Positions 16,112 through 24,906 of a DNA stretch of 58,829 nt are shown one piece after another. The number at the start of each line of letters is the position of its first letter. Positions within the stretch are counted from its first letter, which is position 1. Location of the stretch: positions 1 to 58,829 of the forward strand of contig CAZTKJ010000018.1 of assembly GCA_964614185.1 (NCBI GenBank). Reading direction: 5' to 3'. The position numbers and the translations under genes are program-made. This stretch comes from Suilimivivens sp964614185 (GTDB lineage: Bacteria > Bacillota > Clostridia > Lachnospirales > Lachnospiraceae). Below the pieces are notes generated by a model. It was not told the DNA's origin and made no database searches. It saw only the letters and a list, made by a program, of their open reading frames with translations.

Positions 16112-16624
16112 ATGATGTTAGACCAGAAAAAAATCGGAAGTTTTTTAAAAGAACTTCGGAAAGAAAAGGGAATGACTCAGGAAGAACTTGCGGAACGGCT
16201 GAATATGTCCGGAAGAACTGTTTCACGGTGGGAAACAGGATTTAACATGCCGGAGCTTGATATTCTTATCTGGCTGGCAGATTATTATGAAGTGGACATC
16301 AAGGAATTATTAGATGGAGAAAGGAAAAATGGGAAAATGGAAAAAGATGTAGAAGAAACAATATTAAAGGTTGCGGATTATAGTAATAATGAAAAGCAAA
16401 AAATTGCCGGGCGAATGTGTTGTCTTTTTGTTTTGGGATGTATTGCTTTGATTACTTATGCTGTCCTGGAAATCTTAGGCATGGCGGATGAAGGAATTAC
16501 AGAACAGATTGCCAGTTTTGCGTTAGGTCTCGCGCTTGGAGTGATGTTCTGCGGCGTTTTGTATACAAACGGGTGGATGGCAAAGTTCAGAACATTTAAA
16601 AAGCGGTTATTGCAAAGAAGCTAA
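16112..16624 (+). CDS. XRE-family regulator with membrane anchor
   Basis: A 170-residue protein. A Cro/CI-type helix-turn-helix covers residues 1-65 (KIGSFLKELRKEKGMTQEEL, AERLNMSGRTVSRWETGFNM). The C-terminal half has two hydrophobic helices (MCCLFVLGCIALITYAVLEI and IASFALGLALGVMFCGVL), so it is anchored in the membrane. This design is frequent in Clostridia and is thought to link DNA binding to an envelope signal. AAAGGAGG lies just upstream of ATG 16112. A strong terminator follows. Confidence 0.88.
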   Translation: MMLDQKKIGSFLKELRKEKGMTQEELAERLNMSGRTVSRWETGFNMPELDILIWLADYYEVDIKELLDGERKNGKMEKDVEETILKVADYSNNEKQKIAGRMCCLFVLGCIALITYAVLEILGMADEGITEQIASFALGLALGVMFCGVLYTNGWMAKFRTFKKRLLQRS

Positions 16625-16670
16625 ATAGCAGTTAATTAAAGGTTTGTAAGGAAGTATATAATTTTAAAAA

Positions 16671-16707
16671 GCAGCCGGCATGATTTAACCATGCCGGCTG
16701 CTTCTTT
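16671..16707 (+). terminator. Strong terminator after XRE gene
   Basis: GCAGCCGGCATG (16671-16682) pairs perfectly with CATGCCGGCTGC (16690-16701) around a 7-base loop, then TTCTTT. Confidence 0.85.
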
Positions 16708-16881
16708 ACCGTGCATGATAACGAAAAAATCTTTGAGCGCGTAGCGCGACAGCTGCATAGTGGCTGTTTCGGATATATCTCTTAAGGCATCATTGATTAG
16801 GAAAAGCTTTGGTAGTATAATGATATTCTATAAATATGCGGTCAGATATAAAAAGATTTTTAGTTGGAGAGGGAGTTTTCA

Positions 16882-19800
16882 GTGAAAAAGAGAAAAAATG
16901 CAGTACAACAGGCTATTTATGTTCTGATTCTTTTTGCAGCTATCATTATTTTGTTCCAAGGATATACAATGCGAAATAGAGCGCGGATTAAAGAACAAAA
17001 TAAGAATTATGCAGCAGATGCGGCACAGCTGAAAGCCATTCAGATAGATGAAGAATTAAATAATGCATTGACCCGCATCAGTACATATGCCTATTTTGCA
17101 GGGGAAAGCCTGACAGAACCGGTAATTACTGCCCAAATGCTGAAAAAAATGGAAGAAAATGTTGCATTTGATGCAATGCTGTTTACGGATATCAATGGTG
17201 TTGATCATGCCTCTGACGGACGGACCGGCGATGTGTCAAATCGTCTTGTTTACCTTGATGGCATTGAGGGAAACAAAAATATAGAGATTGTCTTTGAACC
17301 CTATTTTTTTGATGAAATCATGGCAAGCTTCTATGCACCCGTTTATTGTGAAGGGGAGATTGTAGGAGTACTAAGAGGAGCGTATTTGGCAGAGGAATAT
17401 CTGAAGGATATGCTTGTTACTACTTATTTCGGAGAGGAAGCAGATGTATTTCTCTGTACGCCGGAAGGAAAGGTAATTGCAAGTTCCGATGGTAAAGCTT
17501 ATGACGGTAATCTGGCGGATAGACTGGAAGAATCCGGTGTTATTGATAAAGATACAGCTGTTAATGTGAATCATATCTTTGAAAATGGCGGAAGCGGAGC
17601 CTTTATCTGTGCTTCCGGCAGCAAAACAGATAATATCTGCGTAACCTATTTGCTTGAGAATGATTTTGTTCTGGTGCAGACTTTTCCTAAAAGTGTAACA
17701 CAGAGTATGGTATGGAATAGTAACATGGTGGGAATCCAGTTGGAAGCTGCATTGATTGGTTTATTTGCTGCTTATATTATTCTTCTATTGATTCGGGAAA
17801 AGCGTCAAAAGAAAGATTTGGAGCAGGAAAACAGGGAGATGGGTTATATCATTGATGGTGTCAATACATTATTTACCCGTTTTGCTATGGTTGATTTAGA
17901 GGAAAATACTTATCAGTATCTGGCCGGAACCGAACCGGAAGACAGCGATATAACGGTAAGCGGCAGATATGATATACTGATAGACTATTTGAGTTCCATT
18001 TTGTTAGAAGAAGAGGATCGTATTGAATTCGCAAGGACAATTGCCAGAGAATCAATCATAGAGGCGCTGGCAAACCACAATGACATACGACTGGAGTGCC
18101 ATGTGCTTCGCAGAAACCGTCCGGAGTGGGAACATGTCAATATCATCTGTCTGGAAAGAGAAAATGATCAGGCAAGTAAGGTTCTGTTCATTCGTCAGAA
18201 TATTACGGAATTAAAGGAAAGAGAAATGCGCATTCATGCCGAAATGTCGCTTGCAGACCGTAAGGAAAGACAGTATCGGATAGCCATTACATCTAGTGCA
18301 CTTAATACTTTTGAATTTAATTTGACAAAAGATATTATAGAACATGATGTTACAAGTATGGTAGATGGAGAGCCTGTTTCCCTGATTGAGAAGGTAGGTC
18401 TGAAAGTGCCTTGTAAAGCATCTGAATGCTTTGAAAAGTGGCAGGCATATGTTTTAGAGGAATCTATAGAGGATTATAGAAGGATAGTCAATATAGAATA
18501 TTTACAAGAGCGCTATGAACAGGGTGATGCGGAAGCAGATGTAGATTATTGGAGCAGGGCTGTACCCGGAAAGCTTATGTGCGTCAGGCAGTCATTTATT
18601 ATGACACGGGATAATGATACGGATGATGTTATGGTCATGGTGGTATCTAAGGAAATTACGGAGCAGGTTCAGAAACAGAGAGAGCAGACACAGGCCCTGC
18701 AGGATGCTCTGATGCAGGCACAGCATGCCAACCGGGCAAAGTCCACCTTCCTTTCCAATATGTCCCATGATATCCGTACCCCGATGAATGCGATCATAGG
18801 ATTTGCAACCATTGCAGCCAGCCATATTGACAATAAAGAACAGGTTCGGGATTGTCTGCAGAAGGTTCTCTCCTCCAGCAATCATCTGCTTAGTTTGATC
18901 AACGATATCCTTGATATGAGCAGGATCGAAAGCGGAAAGGTACAAATTAAGGAACAGGAGTGTAATATTTCCGAGCTGATGCATAATCTTTTGAATATTA
19001 TTCAGCCTCAGGTAAAGGCAAAGCAGCTGGAACTGTTTATAGATACTTTTGATATTGTCAATGAAGATGTGATAGCGGATTCTCTGAAGTTAAATCAGGT
19101 ATTTATCAATCTTCTCAGTAATGCCGTAAAGTATACTCCTGCCGGTGGAACCGTTTCTTTCCGGATCATGCAAAAGACCACATTCCATCATGGATATGGT
19201 GACTATTCTTTTATAGTTAAGGATAATGGCATTGGCATGTCACAGGAGTTCGTTGAGCATATTTTTGAACCTTTTGAAAGGGAGTCTACAGCAACCCAGT
19301 CCGGTATTCAGGGTACGGGACTTGGTATGGCCATTACGAAAAACATTGTGGAAATGATGAATGGCACGATCACCGTTGAGAGTGAAGTTGGTAAGGGCAG
19401 TACATTTACGGTAGAACTTAGTCTGAAACTGCAGGATGTGGAAAAGAATGCGGAGCAGATCAAAGAACTGGACGGCTTACGGGCGCTGGTGGTAGATGAT
19501 GACTTTAATGTCTGTGACAGCGTAAGCAAGATGCTGAAAAAAATCGGAATGCGTTCGGAATGGACCACCTCCGGAAGAGAGGCTGCATATCGTGCCAAAC
19601 TTGCCTGTGAAGAAGGCGACTCTTATCATACTTATATTATCGACTGGCAGATGCCGGAGGTGAGCGGAATAGAAACGGCCAGGAGAATCCGCAGCGTAGT
19701 GGGAAATGAAGCTCCGATCATTATTCTTACGGCTTACGACTGGACGGATATTGAAGAGGAAGCAAGAACTGCCGGAGTTACGGCCTTTTGTGCAAAACCT

Positions 19801-20274
19801 CTTTTCATGTCAGATTTAAAATCTGCATTGCTGGCTGCTAACAATATGATAGCTGAGGAAGAAGAAGCACCGGTATGGACTTTGGCTGATTTTGGCGGTA
19901 AGCGGATTCTGCTGGTAGAAGATATTGAACTGAACCGTGAAATTGCAGAAGTTATATTGACAGAATCAGGTTTTGAAGTTGAAACGGCACCGGATGGGAC
20001 AGATGCAGTTGATATGGTGAGTAAATCAGCAGAAAACTATTATGATGCCATCTTAATGGATGTGCAGATGCCAATCATGGACGGATATGAAGCAACCAGA
20101 ACAATTCGGAGTTTGCCGAGAAAAGATGTCAGGGATCTACCGATCATTGCCATGACAGCCAACGCCTTAGAGGAGGATAAAGAGGCGGCATTAAAGAACG
20201 GAATGAATGCGCATATAGCCAAACCTCTTGATATGAATATCTTTATGGAAGTACTGGGACGGTTTATTAAATAA
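16882..20274 (+). CDS. Hybrid sensor histidine kinase with two receiver domains
   Basis: A protein of about 1130 residues starting at GTG 16882 (GGAGAGGGAG seven bases upstream; a TTG six codons earlier is less likely). A transmembrane helix (about 8-27) is followed by a Cache-like extracytoplasmic sensor (about 30-280), a second helix (about 287-306), PAS-like segments (about 325-600), HisKA with phospho-acceptor H629 (SNMSHDIRTPMNAIIGF), HATPase (NLLSNAVKYTPAGG, DNGIGMS, GTGLGMAITK), REC1 with D921 (IIDWQMPE) and REC2 with D1060 (LMDVQMPIMDGYEATR). There is no HPt domain and no output regulator next door, so the phosphate must go to partners encoded elsewhere. Such kinases in gut Clostridia often sense small ligands outside the cell. 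Confidence 0.93.
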   Translation: MKKRKNAVQQAIYVLILFAAIIILFQGYTMRNRARIKEQNKNYAADAAQLKAIQIDEELNNALTRISTYAYFAGESLTEPVITAQMLKKMEENVAFDAMLFTDINGVDHASDGRTGDVSNRLVYLDGIEGNKNIEIVFEPYFFDEIMASFYAPVYCEGEIVGVLRGAYLAEEYLKDMLVTTYFGEEADVFLCTPEGKVIASSDGKAYDGNLADRLEESGVIDKDTAVNVNHIFENGGSGAFICASGSKTDNICVTYLLENDFVLVQTFPKSVTQSMVWNSNMVGIQLEAALIGLFAAYIILLLIREKRQKKDLEQENREMGYIIDGVNTLFTRFAMVDLEENTYQYLAGTEPEDSDITVSGRYDILIDYLSSILLEEEDRIEFARTIARESIIEALANHNDIRLECHVLRRNRPEWEHVNIICLERENDQASKVLFIRQNITELKEREMRIHAEMSLADRKERQYRIAITSSALNTFEFNLTKDIIEHDVTSMVDGEPVSLIEKVGLKVPCKASECFEKWQAYVLEESIEDYRRIVNIEYLQERYEQGDAEADVDYWSRAVPGKLMCVRQSFIMTRDNDTDDVMVMVVSKEITEQVQKQREQTQALQDALMQAQHANRAKSTFLSNMSHDIRTPMNAIIGFATIAASHIDNKEQVRDCLQKVLSSSNHLLSLINDILDMSRIESGKVQIKEQECNISELMHNLLNIIQPQVKAKQLELFIDTFDIVNEDVIADSLKLNQVFINLLSNAVKYTPAGGTVSFRIMQKTTFHHGYGDYSFIVKDNGIGMSQEFVEHIFEPFERESTATQSGIQGTGLGMAITKNIVEMMNGTITVESEVGKGSTFTVELSLKLQDVEKNAEQIKELDGLRALVVDDDFNVCDSVSKMLKKIGMRSEWTTSGREAAYRAKLACEEGDSYHTYIIDWQMPEVSGIETARRIRSVVGNEAPIIILTAYDWTDIEEEARTAGVTAFCAKPLFMSDLKSALLAANNMIAEEEEAPVWTLADFGGKRILLVEDIELNREIAEVILTESGFEVETAPDGTDAVDMVSKSAENYYDAILMDVQMPIMDGYEATRTIRSLPRKDVRDLPIIAMTANALEEDKEAALKNGMNAHIAKPLDMNIFMEVLGRFIK

Positions 20275-20290
20275 TTACTTCCTGTTTTTG

Positions 20291-20326
20291 ATCAAAGACC
20301 TCACTGCAAACAGCGGGGTCTTTGAT
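20291..20326. terminator. Hairpin between convergent kinase and pyrI
   Basis: ATCAAAGACCTC (20291-20302) pairs with GGGGTCTTTGAT (20315-20326) with one G-U pair. It lies between two convergent genes. The U tract is weak on both strands. A second hairpin (GCAGC/GCTGC inside CGCG flanks) lies at about 20357-20383. Confidence 0.45.
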
Positions 20327-20387
20327 TTACGCGGCAGCCGCCAAATATCCGTCTGGGCGCGGCAGCATGGCTTGCTGCTTCGCGATG

Positions 20388-20819
20388 TCATAAATATTCT
20401 CTGCATTTTTCCTCACAATATTTGCAGCGGTAAATTTCTTTTTCCTCATCTGCAAGAACAAAAATATGTGGAAGCCCCTGCTCAATAGAAGTAATGCATC
20501 TGGGATTTTTACATTTAATGATATTCTTGATTTCTTTTGGAAGCACCAACTCTTTCTTATCTACGATTTTTCCATCTTTGATAACGTTGACTGTAATGTT
20601 ATGGTCAATAAAGGCAAGCACATCAAGATCCAGCATATTGATATCACATTCTACCTTAAGGATGTCTTTTTTTCCCAGTTTGTTGCTTCTGGCATTTTTA
20701 ATAATGGCAACCGTACAATCCAGCTTATCCAGCTGAAGATGATGATAAATAGCCAGGCTTTTACCGGCTTTAATGTGATCGAGAACAAAACCTTCTTCAA
20801 TTTTTCCTACATTTAACAT
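20388..20819 (-). CDS. pyrI: Aspartate carbamoyltransferase regulatory chain
   Basis: A 143-residue PyrI. The N-terminal nucleotide-binding domain begins LNVGKIEEGFVLDHIKAGKS. The C-terminal zinc domain has the four ligands as C-x4-C (CKNPRC) and C-x2-C (CKYC). PyrI binds CTP/ATP and passes allosteric control to the catalytic chain. It lies 14 bases behind pyrB, so the two chains are made together for the first committed step of pyrimidine synthesis. Fusion of the two genes, seen in some bacteria, is not present. Confidence 0.95.
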   Translation of the reverse strand: MLNVGKIEEGFVLDHIKAGKSLAIYHHLQLDKLDCTVAIIKNARSNKLGKKDILKVECDINMLDLDVLAFIDHNITVNVIKDGKIVDKKELVLPKEIKNIIKCKNPRCITSIEQGLPHIFVLADEEKEIYRCKYCEEKCREYL

Positions 20820-20833
20820 AGTGCTGTCTCCTT

Positions 20834-21751
20834 TCAGTCTACCTTAATATCAAGCAGTGTCAGAATCAGCGCCATCCTGACATAGACGCCATACTGTACC
20901 TGTTTAAAATAAGCAGCTCTTTTATCTTCATCAACCTCAACAGAAATTTCATTAACTCTGGGGAGAGGATGAAGTACAAGCATATCTTCTTTGGCAAGTT
21001 CCATTTTAGCTTTATCAAGAATATAAAAGTCTTTTAAGCGGATATAGTCTTCCTCGTTAAAGAAACGTTCTCTCTGTACCCGGGTCATATACAGGAAATC
21101 CAGTTTAGGCATAATGCTTTCGAGACGGATGACTTCTTCATAGGGAATGTTCTTTTCCTTCAGCATATCTATGATATAGTCAGGAACTCTCAGCTCTTCG
21201 GGAGAGATGAATATAAAGGTGATTCCTTCATAACGTACCAGAGCATTGATAAGAGAGTGGACGGTACGCCCGAACTTTAAGTCGCCGCACAAACCAATGG
21301 TAAAGTGGTCAAGATGTCCTTTCAGGGAACGGATTGTTAAAAGATCCGTTAAAGTCTGGGTAGGATGTTGGTGTCCGCCGTCTCCTGCATTGATAACAGG
21401 GATGGAAGAGTGGCTTGCAGCAACCATTGGAGCGCCTTCCTTGGGATGCCGCATTGCGCAGATGTCTGCAAAACAGGAAATGACACGGATGGTATCGGAA
21501 ACGCTTTCTCCTTTGGAAGCGGAAGAAGAACCGGCATCAGAAAAACCAAGGACGCTGCCGCCCAGATTCAACATGGCGGATTCGAAACTTAAGCGGGTTC
21601 TGGTGCTTGGCTCGTAAAAGCAGGTTGCCAGTTTCTTCCCTTCGCAGGCGTGAGCATATTTTTCCATATTTTTTTCAATGTCATCAGCCAGATCGAAGAG
21701 CCGATCTAATTCTTCTACAGAAAAATCCAGAGGACTCATAAGATGTCTCAT
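20834..21751 (-). CDS. pyrB: Aspartate carbamoyltransferase catalytic chain
   Basis: A 305-residue PyrB. The carbamoyl-phosphate loop FYEPSTRTRLSFESAM is at about residues 46-61, a Ser/Lys loop (SSSASKGES) is near 75-84, MRHPKEGAP and HQHPTQTLTDLLT follow, and HPLPRVNEIS lies near the C-terminus. It joins carbamoyl phosphate and aspartate. AAGGAG precedes ATG 21751. No promoter is obvious between it and the nitroreductase upstream; a hairpin at 21793-21826 lies there instead, which could end the upstream mRNA or act as an attenuator. Other pyr genes are not in the window. Confidence 0.95.
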   Translation of the reverse strand: MRHLMSPLDFSVEELDRLFDLADDIEKNMEKYAHACEGKKLATCFYEPSTRTRLSFESAMLNLGGSVLGFSDAGSSSASKGESVSDTIRVISCFADICAMRHPKEGAPMVAASHSSIPVINAGDGGHQHPTQTLTDLLTIRSLKGHLDHFTIGLCGDLKFGRTVHSLINALVRYEGITFIFISPEELRVPDYIIDMLKEKNIPYEEVIRLESIMPKLDFLYMTRVQRERFFNEEDYIRLKDFYILDKAKMELAKEDMLVLHPLPRVNEISVEVDEDKRAAYFKQVQYGVYVRMALILTLLDIKVD

Positions 21752-21792
21752 AGTATTGGTCTCCTTTTCTCTCTAAAATTTCCTATTATTCA

Positions 21793-21826
21793 AAAAATCG
21801 AAGAGTTTATATCCTCTTCGATTTTT
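21793..21826 (-). terminator. Terminator or attenuator ahead of pyrB
   Basis: A 13-bp perfect stem (core ATCGAAGAG / CTCTTCGAT, with A/T ends) and an 8-base loop. On the minus strand it is followed by TTTTTTG. It lies ten bases after the nitroreductase stop and 42 bases before the pyrB ATG. Confidence 0.75.
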
Positions 21827-21835
21827 AAAAATACA

Positions 21836-22375
21836 TTACTTATATGTGAGTAAATCTGTTACTGCTTTTCTCTTTGGAGCAATAGGAGCTTCATCAGGAT
21901 AACCTACAGGAATTAAAGCAGCCAGCTCCTGATTTTCGGGAATCTCTAAAAGAGAAGCAGCTTTTGCTTCATCAAAAATCCCCATAATTACAGATCCCAG
22001 TCCTTTTTCATATGCAGCAAGACAAAAAGCTTCAGCTGCAATGCCGGCATCAAACATCTGCCAGGTATCTTTTTTTGCGGTGGTAAAAGAACCATCGCGT
22101 TCATAGCCGCTGCGTCCTTTGATAAAGGTAAGAGCAATCAGCATAGGAGCATTTTTGATAATAACGCCATTGCCCGGGAACATTTCCGTACATTCATCGG
22201 CAATCTGGTCCTTTAACGCTCCCTCAACAGCAATATAGCGGGCAATCTGGGAATGCTTCCAGCTGGGAGCATAAGAAGCTGTTTCGATAATTTCATTCAG
22301 TAAATCATGACTGACAGGCGTAGCCTTATATTTGCGGATACTTCTGCGGCCTTTAATACATTCTTGTGCGGTCAT
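21836..22375 (-). CDS. Nitroreductase family protein
   Basis: A 179-residue flavoprotein. ATG 22375 is chosen because AGGAGG is just upstream; the frame runs 91 codons further but without conserved sequence. Residues 1-20 hold the FMN-binding ECIKGRRSIRKYK. ASYAPSWKHSQIARYIAV follows at about 40, then EAFCLAAYEKGLGSVIMGIF at about 118-137. These enzymes use FMN and NAD(P)H to reduce nitro groups, quinones or enones. The true substrate is unknown. Confidence 0.9.
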   Translation of the reverse strand: MTAQECIKGRRSIRKYKATPVSHDLLNEIIETASYAPSWKHSQIARYIAVEGALKDQIADECTEMFPGNGVIIKNAPMLIALTFIKGRSGYERDGSFTTAKKDTWQMFDAGIAAEAFCLAAYEKGLGSVIMGIFDEAKAASLLEIPENQELAALIPVGYPDEAPIAPKRKAVTDLLTYK

Positions 22376-22565
22376 ACATAACCTCCTTTTGACTGGATGA
22401 TCTATATTTTTATTATCATAGCATATAGGCGATTTTCTTTCAAGAATACTTTGCAATCTGAGTGGGAATTTAGTATACTCTATATTATAACAAAGGCGCC
22501 CGGAAGATGGATGTTGACAGATGTCAAAGGACGATCCGGCACTACATAATAAAGGAGGTTTTCTT

Positions 22566-22952
22566 GTGGCAACAGAGTTTACAGAAAGAAAAAGATGGCT
22601 GTTTTTCGGCCTTCCATTTACATTTACTAAATATACCATAGGAGACAATGTACTTACTATCGACAGCGGTTTCTTTAAAAAGGTAGAAAACGACTGCTAT
22701 ATGTATAAAGTTCAGGATGTGGAATTAGTAGCCTCTTTGGGAGAAAGAATTTTCGGACTTGGAACAGTGATCTGTTATACAGGCGATACCACTCATCCTA
22801 AACTGTCTCTTATCCATATCAAGAATGCCAAAGCGGTAAAAGAGTTTATTTTGGAAGCATCGGAAGCGGCGCGGCTAAAGAGACGTACCATCAATACCAT
22901 GGATATTGGTGCAAGCAGCATAGATCTTGATGGAGACGGCATCCCTGACTAA
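22566..22952 (+). CDS. PH-domain-like small protein
   Basis: A 128-residue protein starting at GTG 22566, with AAAGGAGG about nine bases upstream; upstream ATG codons lack an RBS. It looks like a bacterial PH-like domain: KRWLFFGLPFTFTKYTIGDN, then LTIDSGFFKKVENDCYMYKV, QDVELVASLGERIFGLGTVI, and IKNAKAVKEFILEASEAARL at the end. The C-terminal tail SSIDLDGDGIPD is acidic. There is no hydrophobic anchor. Function is unknown; similar proteins are found near membrane or folate genes in Lachnospiraceae. It is divergent from the nitroreductase. Confidence 0.7.
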   Translation: MATEFTERKRWLFFGLPFTFTKYTIGDNVLTIDSGFFKKVENDCYMYKVQDVELVASLGERIFGLGTVICYTGDTTHPKLSLIHIKNAKAVKEFILEASEAARLKRRTINTMDIGASSIDLDGDGIPD

Positions 22953-22966
22953 GGCAGCATCTGTTT

Positions 22967-23056
22967 TCAAAAGTCCTGTTTGGAACTGTTGCATGTCAGA
23001 TTGCACAAATTCTTTTGTGCAATCTGACAGCATCAATTTGAATACAGGACTTTTGA
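22967..23056. repeat. Nested inverted repeat, 90 bp
   Basis: An outer pair of 13-bp arms (TCAAAAGTCCTGT 22967-22979; ACAGGACTTTTGA 23044-23056) encloses a perfect 16-bp stem (TGTCAGATTGCACAAA 22994-23009; 23014-23029) with a 4-base loop. There is no U tract. It could be a REP/MITE-like repeat or an RNA-stabilising hairpin. Confidence 0.6.
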
Positions 23057-23078
23057 CACCCGAAACCTATAAAAATAA

Positions 23079-23109
23079 GAAAGCGGTATGAACAGTTCAT
23101 ACCGCTTTC
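23079..23109. terminator. Bidirectional terminator
   Basis: Two perfect 15-bp arms (GAAAGCGGTATGAAC, 23079-23093; complement 23095-23109) around a single A, between the convergent genes at 22566 and 23523. A-rich on the left and T-containing on the right. Confidence 0.65.
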
Positions 23110-23115
23110 AAATGT

Positions 23116-23523
23116 TTAGGAATCCTGCTTATCAGAGACCAGCAAGCGTTCAAATAAAAGACCTGTCAAAAACCAGTTTGGGAAAAAATCCAGTCGTATG
23201 ACGTCTTTGATACGCCAGCGGCAGTTCTCATAGGTCCAGGGACAAAGTTTTTTGGCAGTGAGAAAACTCCCCGATATATACTCTCCCATGAAAATGAACA
23301 TGGCATAAATACTGCCTCTGATATGAGAGGGAAGGTGCCTTAGCAGCCGAAAAAGAGGGGACAGAAAACAGGCGCTTCCATAAATAGGAAACATCCAAAG
23401 AGAGGTAGTCCCTTTTAAAGATAATTGGCGTCTTCTCAGAGAGCCCGCCGCCGTAAAGATAATTTCCAGGCACCAGCCTGTGATTCCGCATTTAAAAAAG
23501 TTTTTCACCAAATTTTTCATCAT
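23116..23523 (-). CDS. CmpB-like membrane protein (putative ABC transporter, PF06541 type)
   Basis: A protein of about 135 residues with several hydrophobic segments. The motif GITGWCLEIIFTAAGSLRRR, then SLWMFPIYGSACFL, is that of the ABC_trans_CmpB family (G-W-x-x-E ... P-IYG). The start is uncertain: two ATGs at 23523/23520 match the family N-terminus, but an upstream ATG at 23565 is in frame and no clear RBS is seen. The gene is divergent from folC and the 5' ends overlap. Function unknown; the family name is historical and no transport has been shown. Confidence 0.7.
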   Translation of the reverse strand: MMKNLVKNFFKCGITGWCLEIIFTAAGSLRRRQLSLKGTTSLWMFPIYGSACFLSPLFRLLRHLPSHIRGSIYAMFIFMGEYISGSFLTAKKLCPWTYENCRWRIKDVIRLDFFPNWFLTGLLFERLLVSDKQDS

Positions 23524-23559
23524 AGAATCAGTATGGTCACCAGAGGAGAAATTATACAT

Positions 23560-24906
23560 ATGCAAGAAATAAATGAAAAAAATCCAAAGGAAGAGATGTC
23601 ATATAGGGAAACCATGGACTACATTGACAGTCTTTCGGTTTATGGCAGTGTGCCGGGACTTACGAATATCATCAATCTTTGTGAAAAACTGGGAAATCCC
23701 CAGGATTGCCTTAAGTTTGTCCATATTGCCGGAACCAACGGAAAAGGATCGTTACTTTGTTTTACTTCAACAATCCTGAAGGAAGCAGGCTGCAAAGTAG
23801 GACGTTTTCTGTCACCTGAGCTTTTTGAGTACAGAGAGAAGATCCAAATAAACGGCAGAATGATTTCTAAAAAAGATCTCTGTTCTTATATGACCAAAAT
23901 GAAGAAACTCTGTCAGCAGCTTATAGAAGAAGGAAAACACCATCCAACACTTTTTGAGATAGAAACGGCGTTGGCTTTTCTTTATTTTAAAGAGAAAAAG
24001 TGCGATATAGTGGTACTGGAAACAGGCATGGGAGGAGAACTGGACGCCACCAATATTATTAAAAATACATTAGTGGCTGTATTCGTATCCATTAGCCTTG
24101 ACCACATGGCATATTTGGGAGACAGCAAAGAAAAGATTGCAAGGACCAAAGCAGGCATTTTGAAACAGGGATGCACCGCCGTGACCATACAGCAGACACC
24201 GGAAGTTATGAATGTGCTCATAGACAGATGCCGGGAAAAAGGTATTGAACTCATAGTGGCAGAGCCAGCCCGTGCTGTTCATGTAAAAAGTGGGGTAGAG
24301 AGGCAGAAATTTACATATAAAGGAGTAAAAGACATTTCTATTAGCCTGCCGGGGCGCTATCAGATCGATAATGCAGTTCTTGCTTTTGAAGTCATAAAGG
24401 CCCTTGAGAGGCAAGAATATTCTATACCGGAAAAAGCATTATATCAGGGATTTGCAAAAGCAGTGTGGCCGGGAAGGTTTGAACTGATCTGTAAAAAGCC
24501 GGTTTTTATTGCAGATGGAGCCCACAACAGGGATGCGGCAGTGCGGCTTGCGGAATCAATTGGATTCTATTTTACAAACAGGCGAATTATATATATAATG
24601 GGGATATTGAGAGATAAAGAGCAGGAGGAAATCATTAAAGCCACTTGTTCTTATGCGGATCAGATTTTAACAGTGCCTACCAAAGGACCAAGAGGCTTAT
24701 CTTCCTATGAACTGGCATGTCAGGTCTGCAGATTTCATCATAATGTAACAGCTCTTGACAGCATAGAAGAAGCAGTGGAACTTAGTTTCCTGCTGGCAGA
24801 TAAAGATACGGTGATTATTGCTTTTGGCTCCCTGTCTTATCTTGGACATCTGATAAGGACTGTTGCAAACAGGAACGAGCTTAGGAGTGATTTACATGGT
24901 AAATAA
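23560..24906 (+). CDS. folC: Bifunctional folylpolyglutamate/dihydrofolate synthase
   Basis: A 448-residue FolC. The signature P-loop IAGTNGKGS is at about residue 65. Later motifs include FSPE-like FLSPELFEYREKIQ, CDIVVLETGMGGELDATNII, VSISLDHMAYLGDS, and the second-domain FIADGAHNRDAAV. It adds glutamate to dihydropteroate and to folates, using ATP. ATG 23560 (GAGGAG 11 bases upstream) is chosen; the open frame extends 45 codons earlier, over the divergent gene. First gene of the folate operon; folE overlaps its end by 11 bases. Confidence 0.95.
   Translation: MQEINEKNPKEEMSYRETMDYIDSLSVYGSVPGLTNIINLCEKLGNPQDCLKFVHIAGTNGKGSLLCFTSTILKEAGCKVGRFLSPELFEYREKIQINGRMISKKDLCSYMTKMKKLCQQLIEEGKHHPTLFEIETALAFLYFKEKKCDIVVLETGMGGELDATNIIKNTLVAVFVSISLDHMAYLGDSKEKIARTKAGILKQGCTAVTIQQTPEVMNVLIDRCREKGIELIVAEPARAVHVKSGVERQKFTYKGVKDISISLPGRYQIDNAVLAFEVIKALERQEYSIPEKALYQGFAKAVWPGRFELICKKPVFIADGAHNRDAAVRLAESIGFYFTNRRIIYIMGILRDKEQEEIIKATCSYADQILTVPTKGPRGLSSYELACQVCRFHHNVTALDSIEEAVELSFLLADKDTVIIAFGSLSYLGHLIRTVANRNELRSDLHGK

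Noticed and set aside
20357..20383. GC-rich hairpin downstream of pyrI as a second terminator
   Set aside because: No U tract on either strand; kept only as a note under the hairpin at 20291-20326.
21836..22648. Longer nitroreductase reading frame starting at 22648
   Set aside because: The extra 91 codons show no family similarity and overlap the divergent gene; ATG 22375 has AGGAGG.
23400..23560. Possible THF riboswitch before the folate operon
   Set aside because: The region codes for the N-terminus of a membrane protein on the other strand and shows no aptamer-like paired helices.
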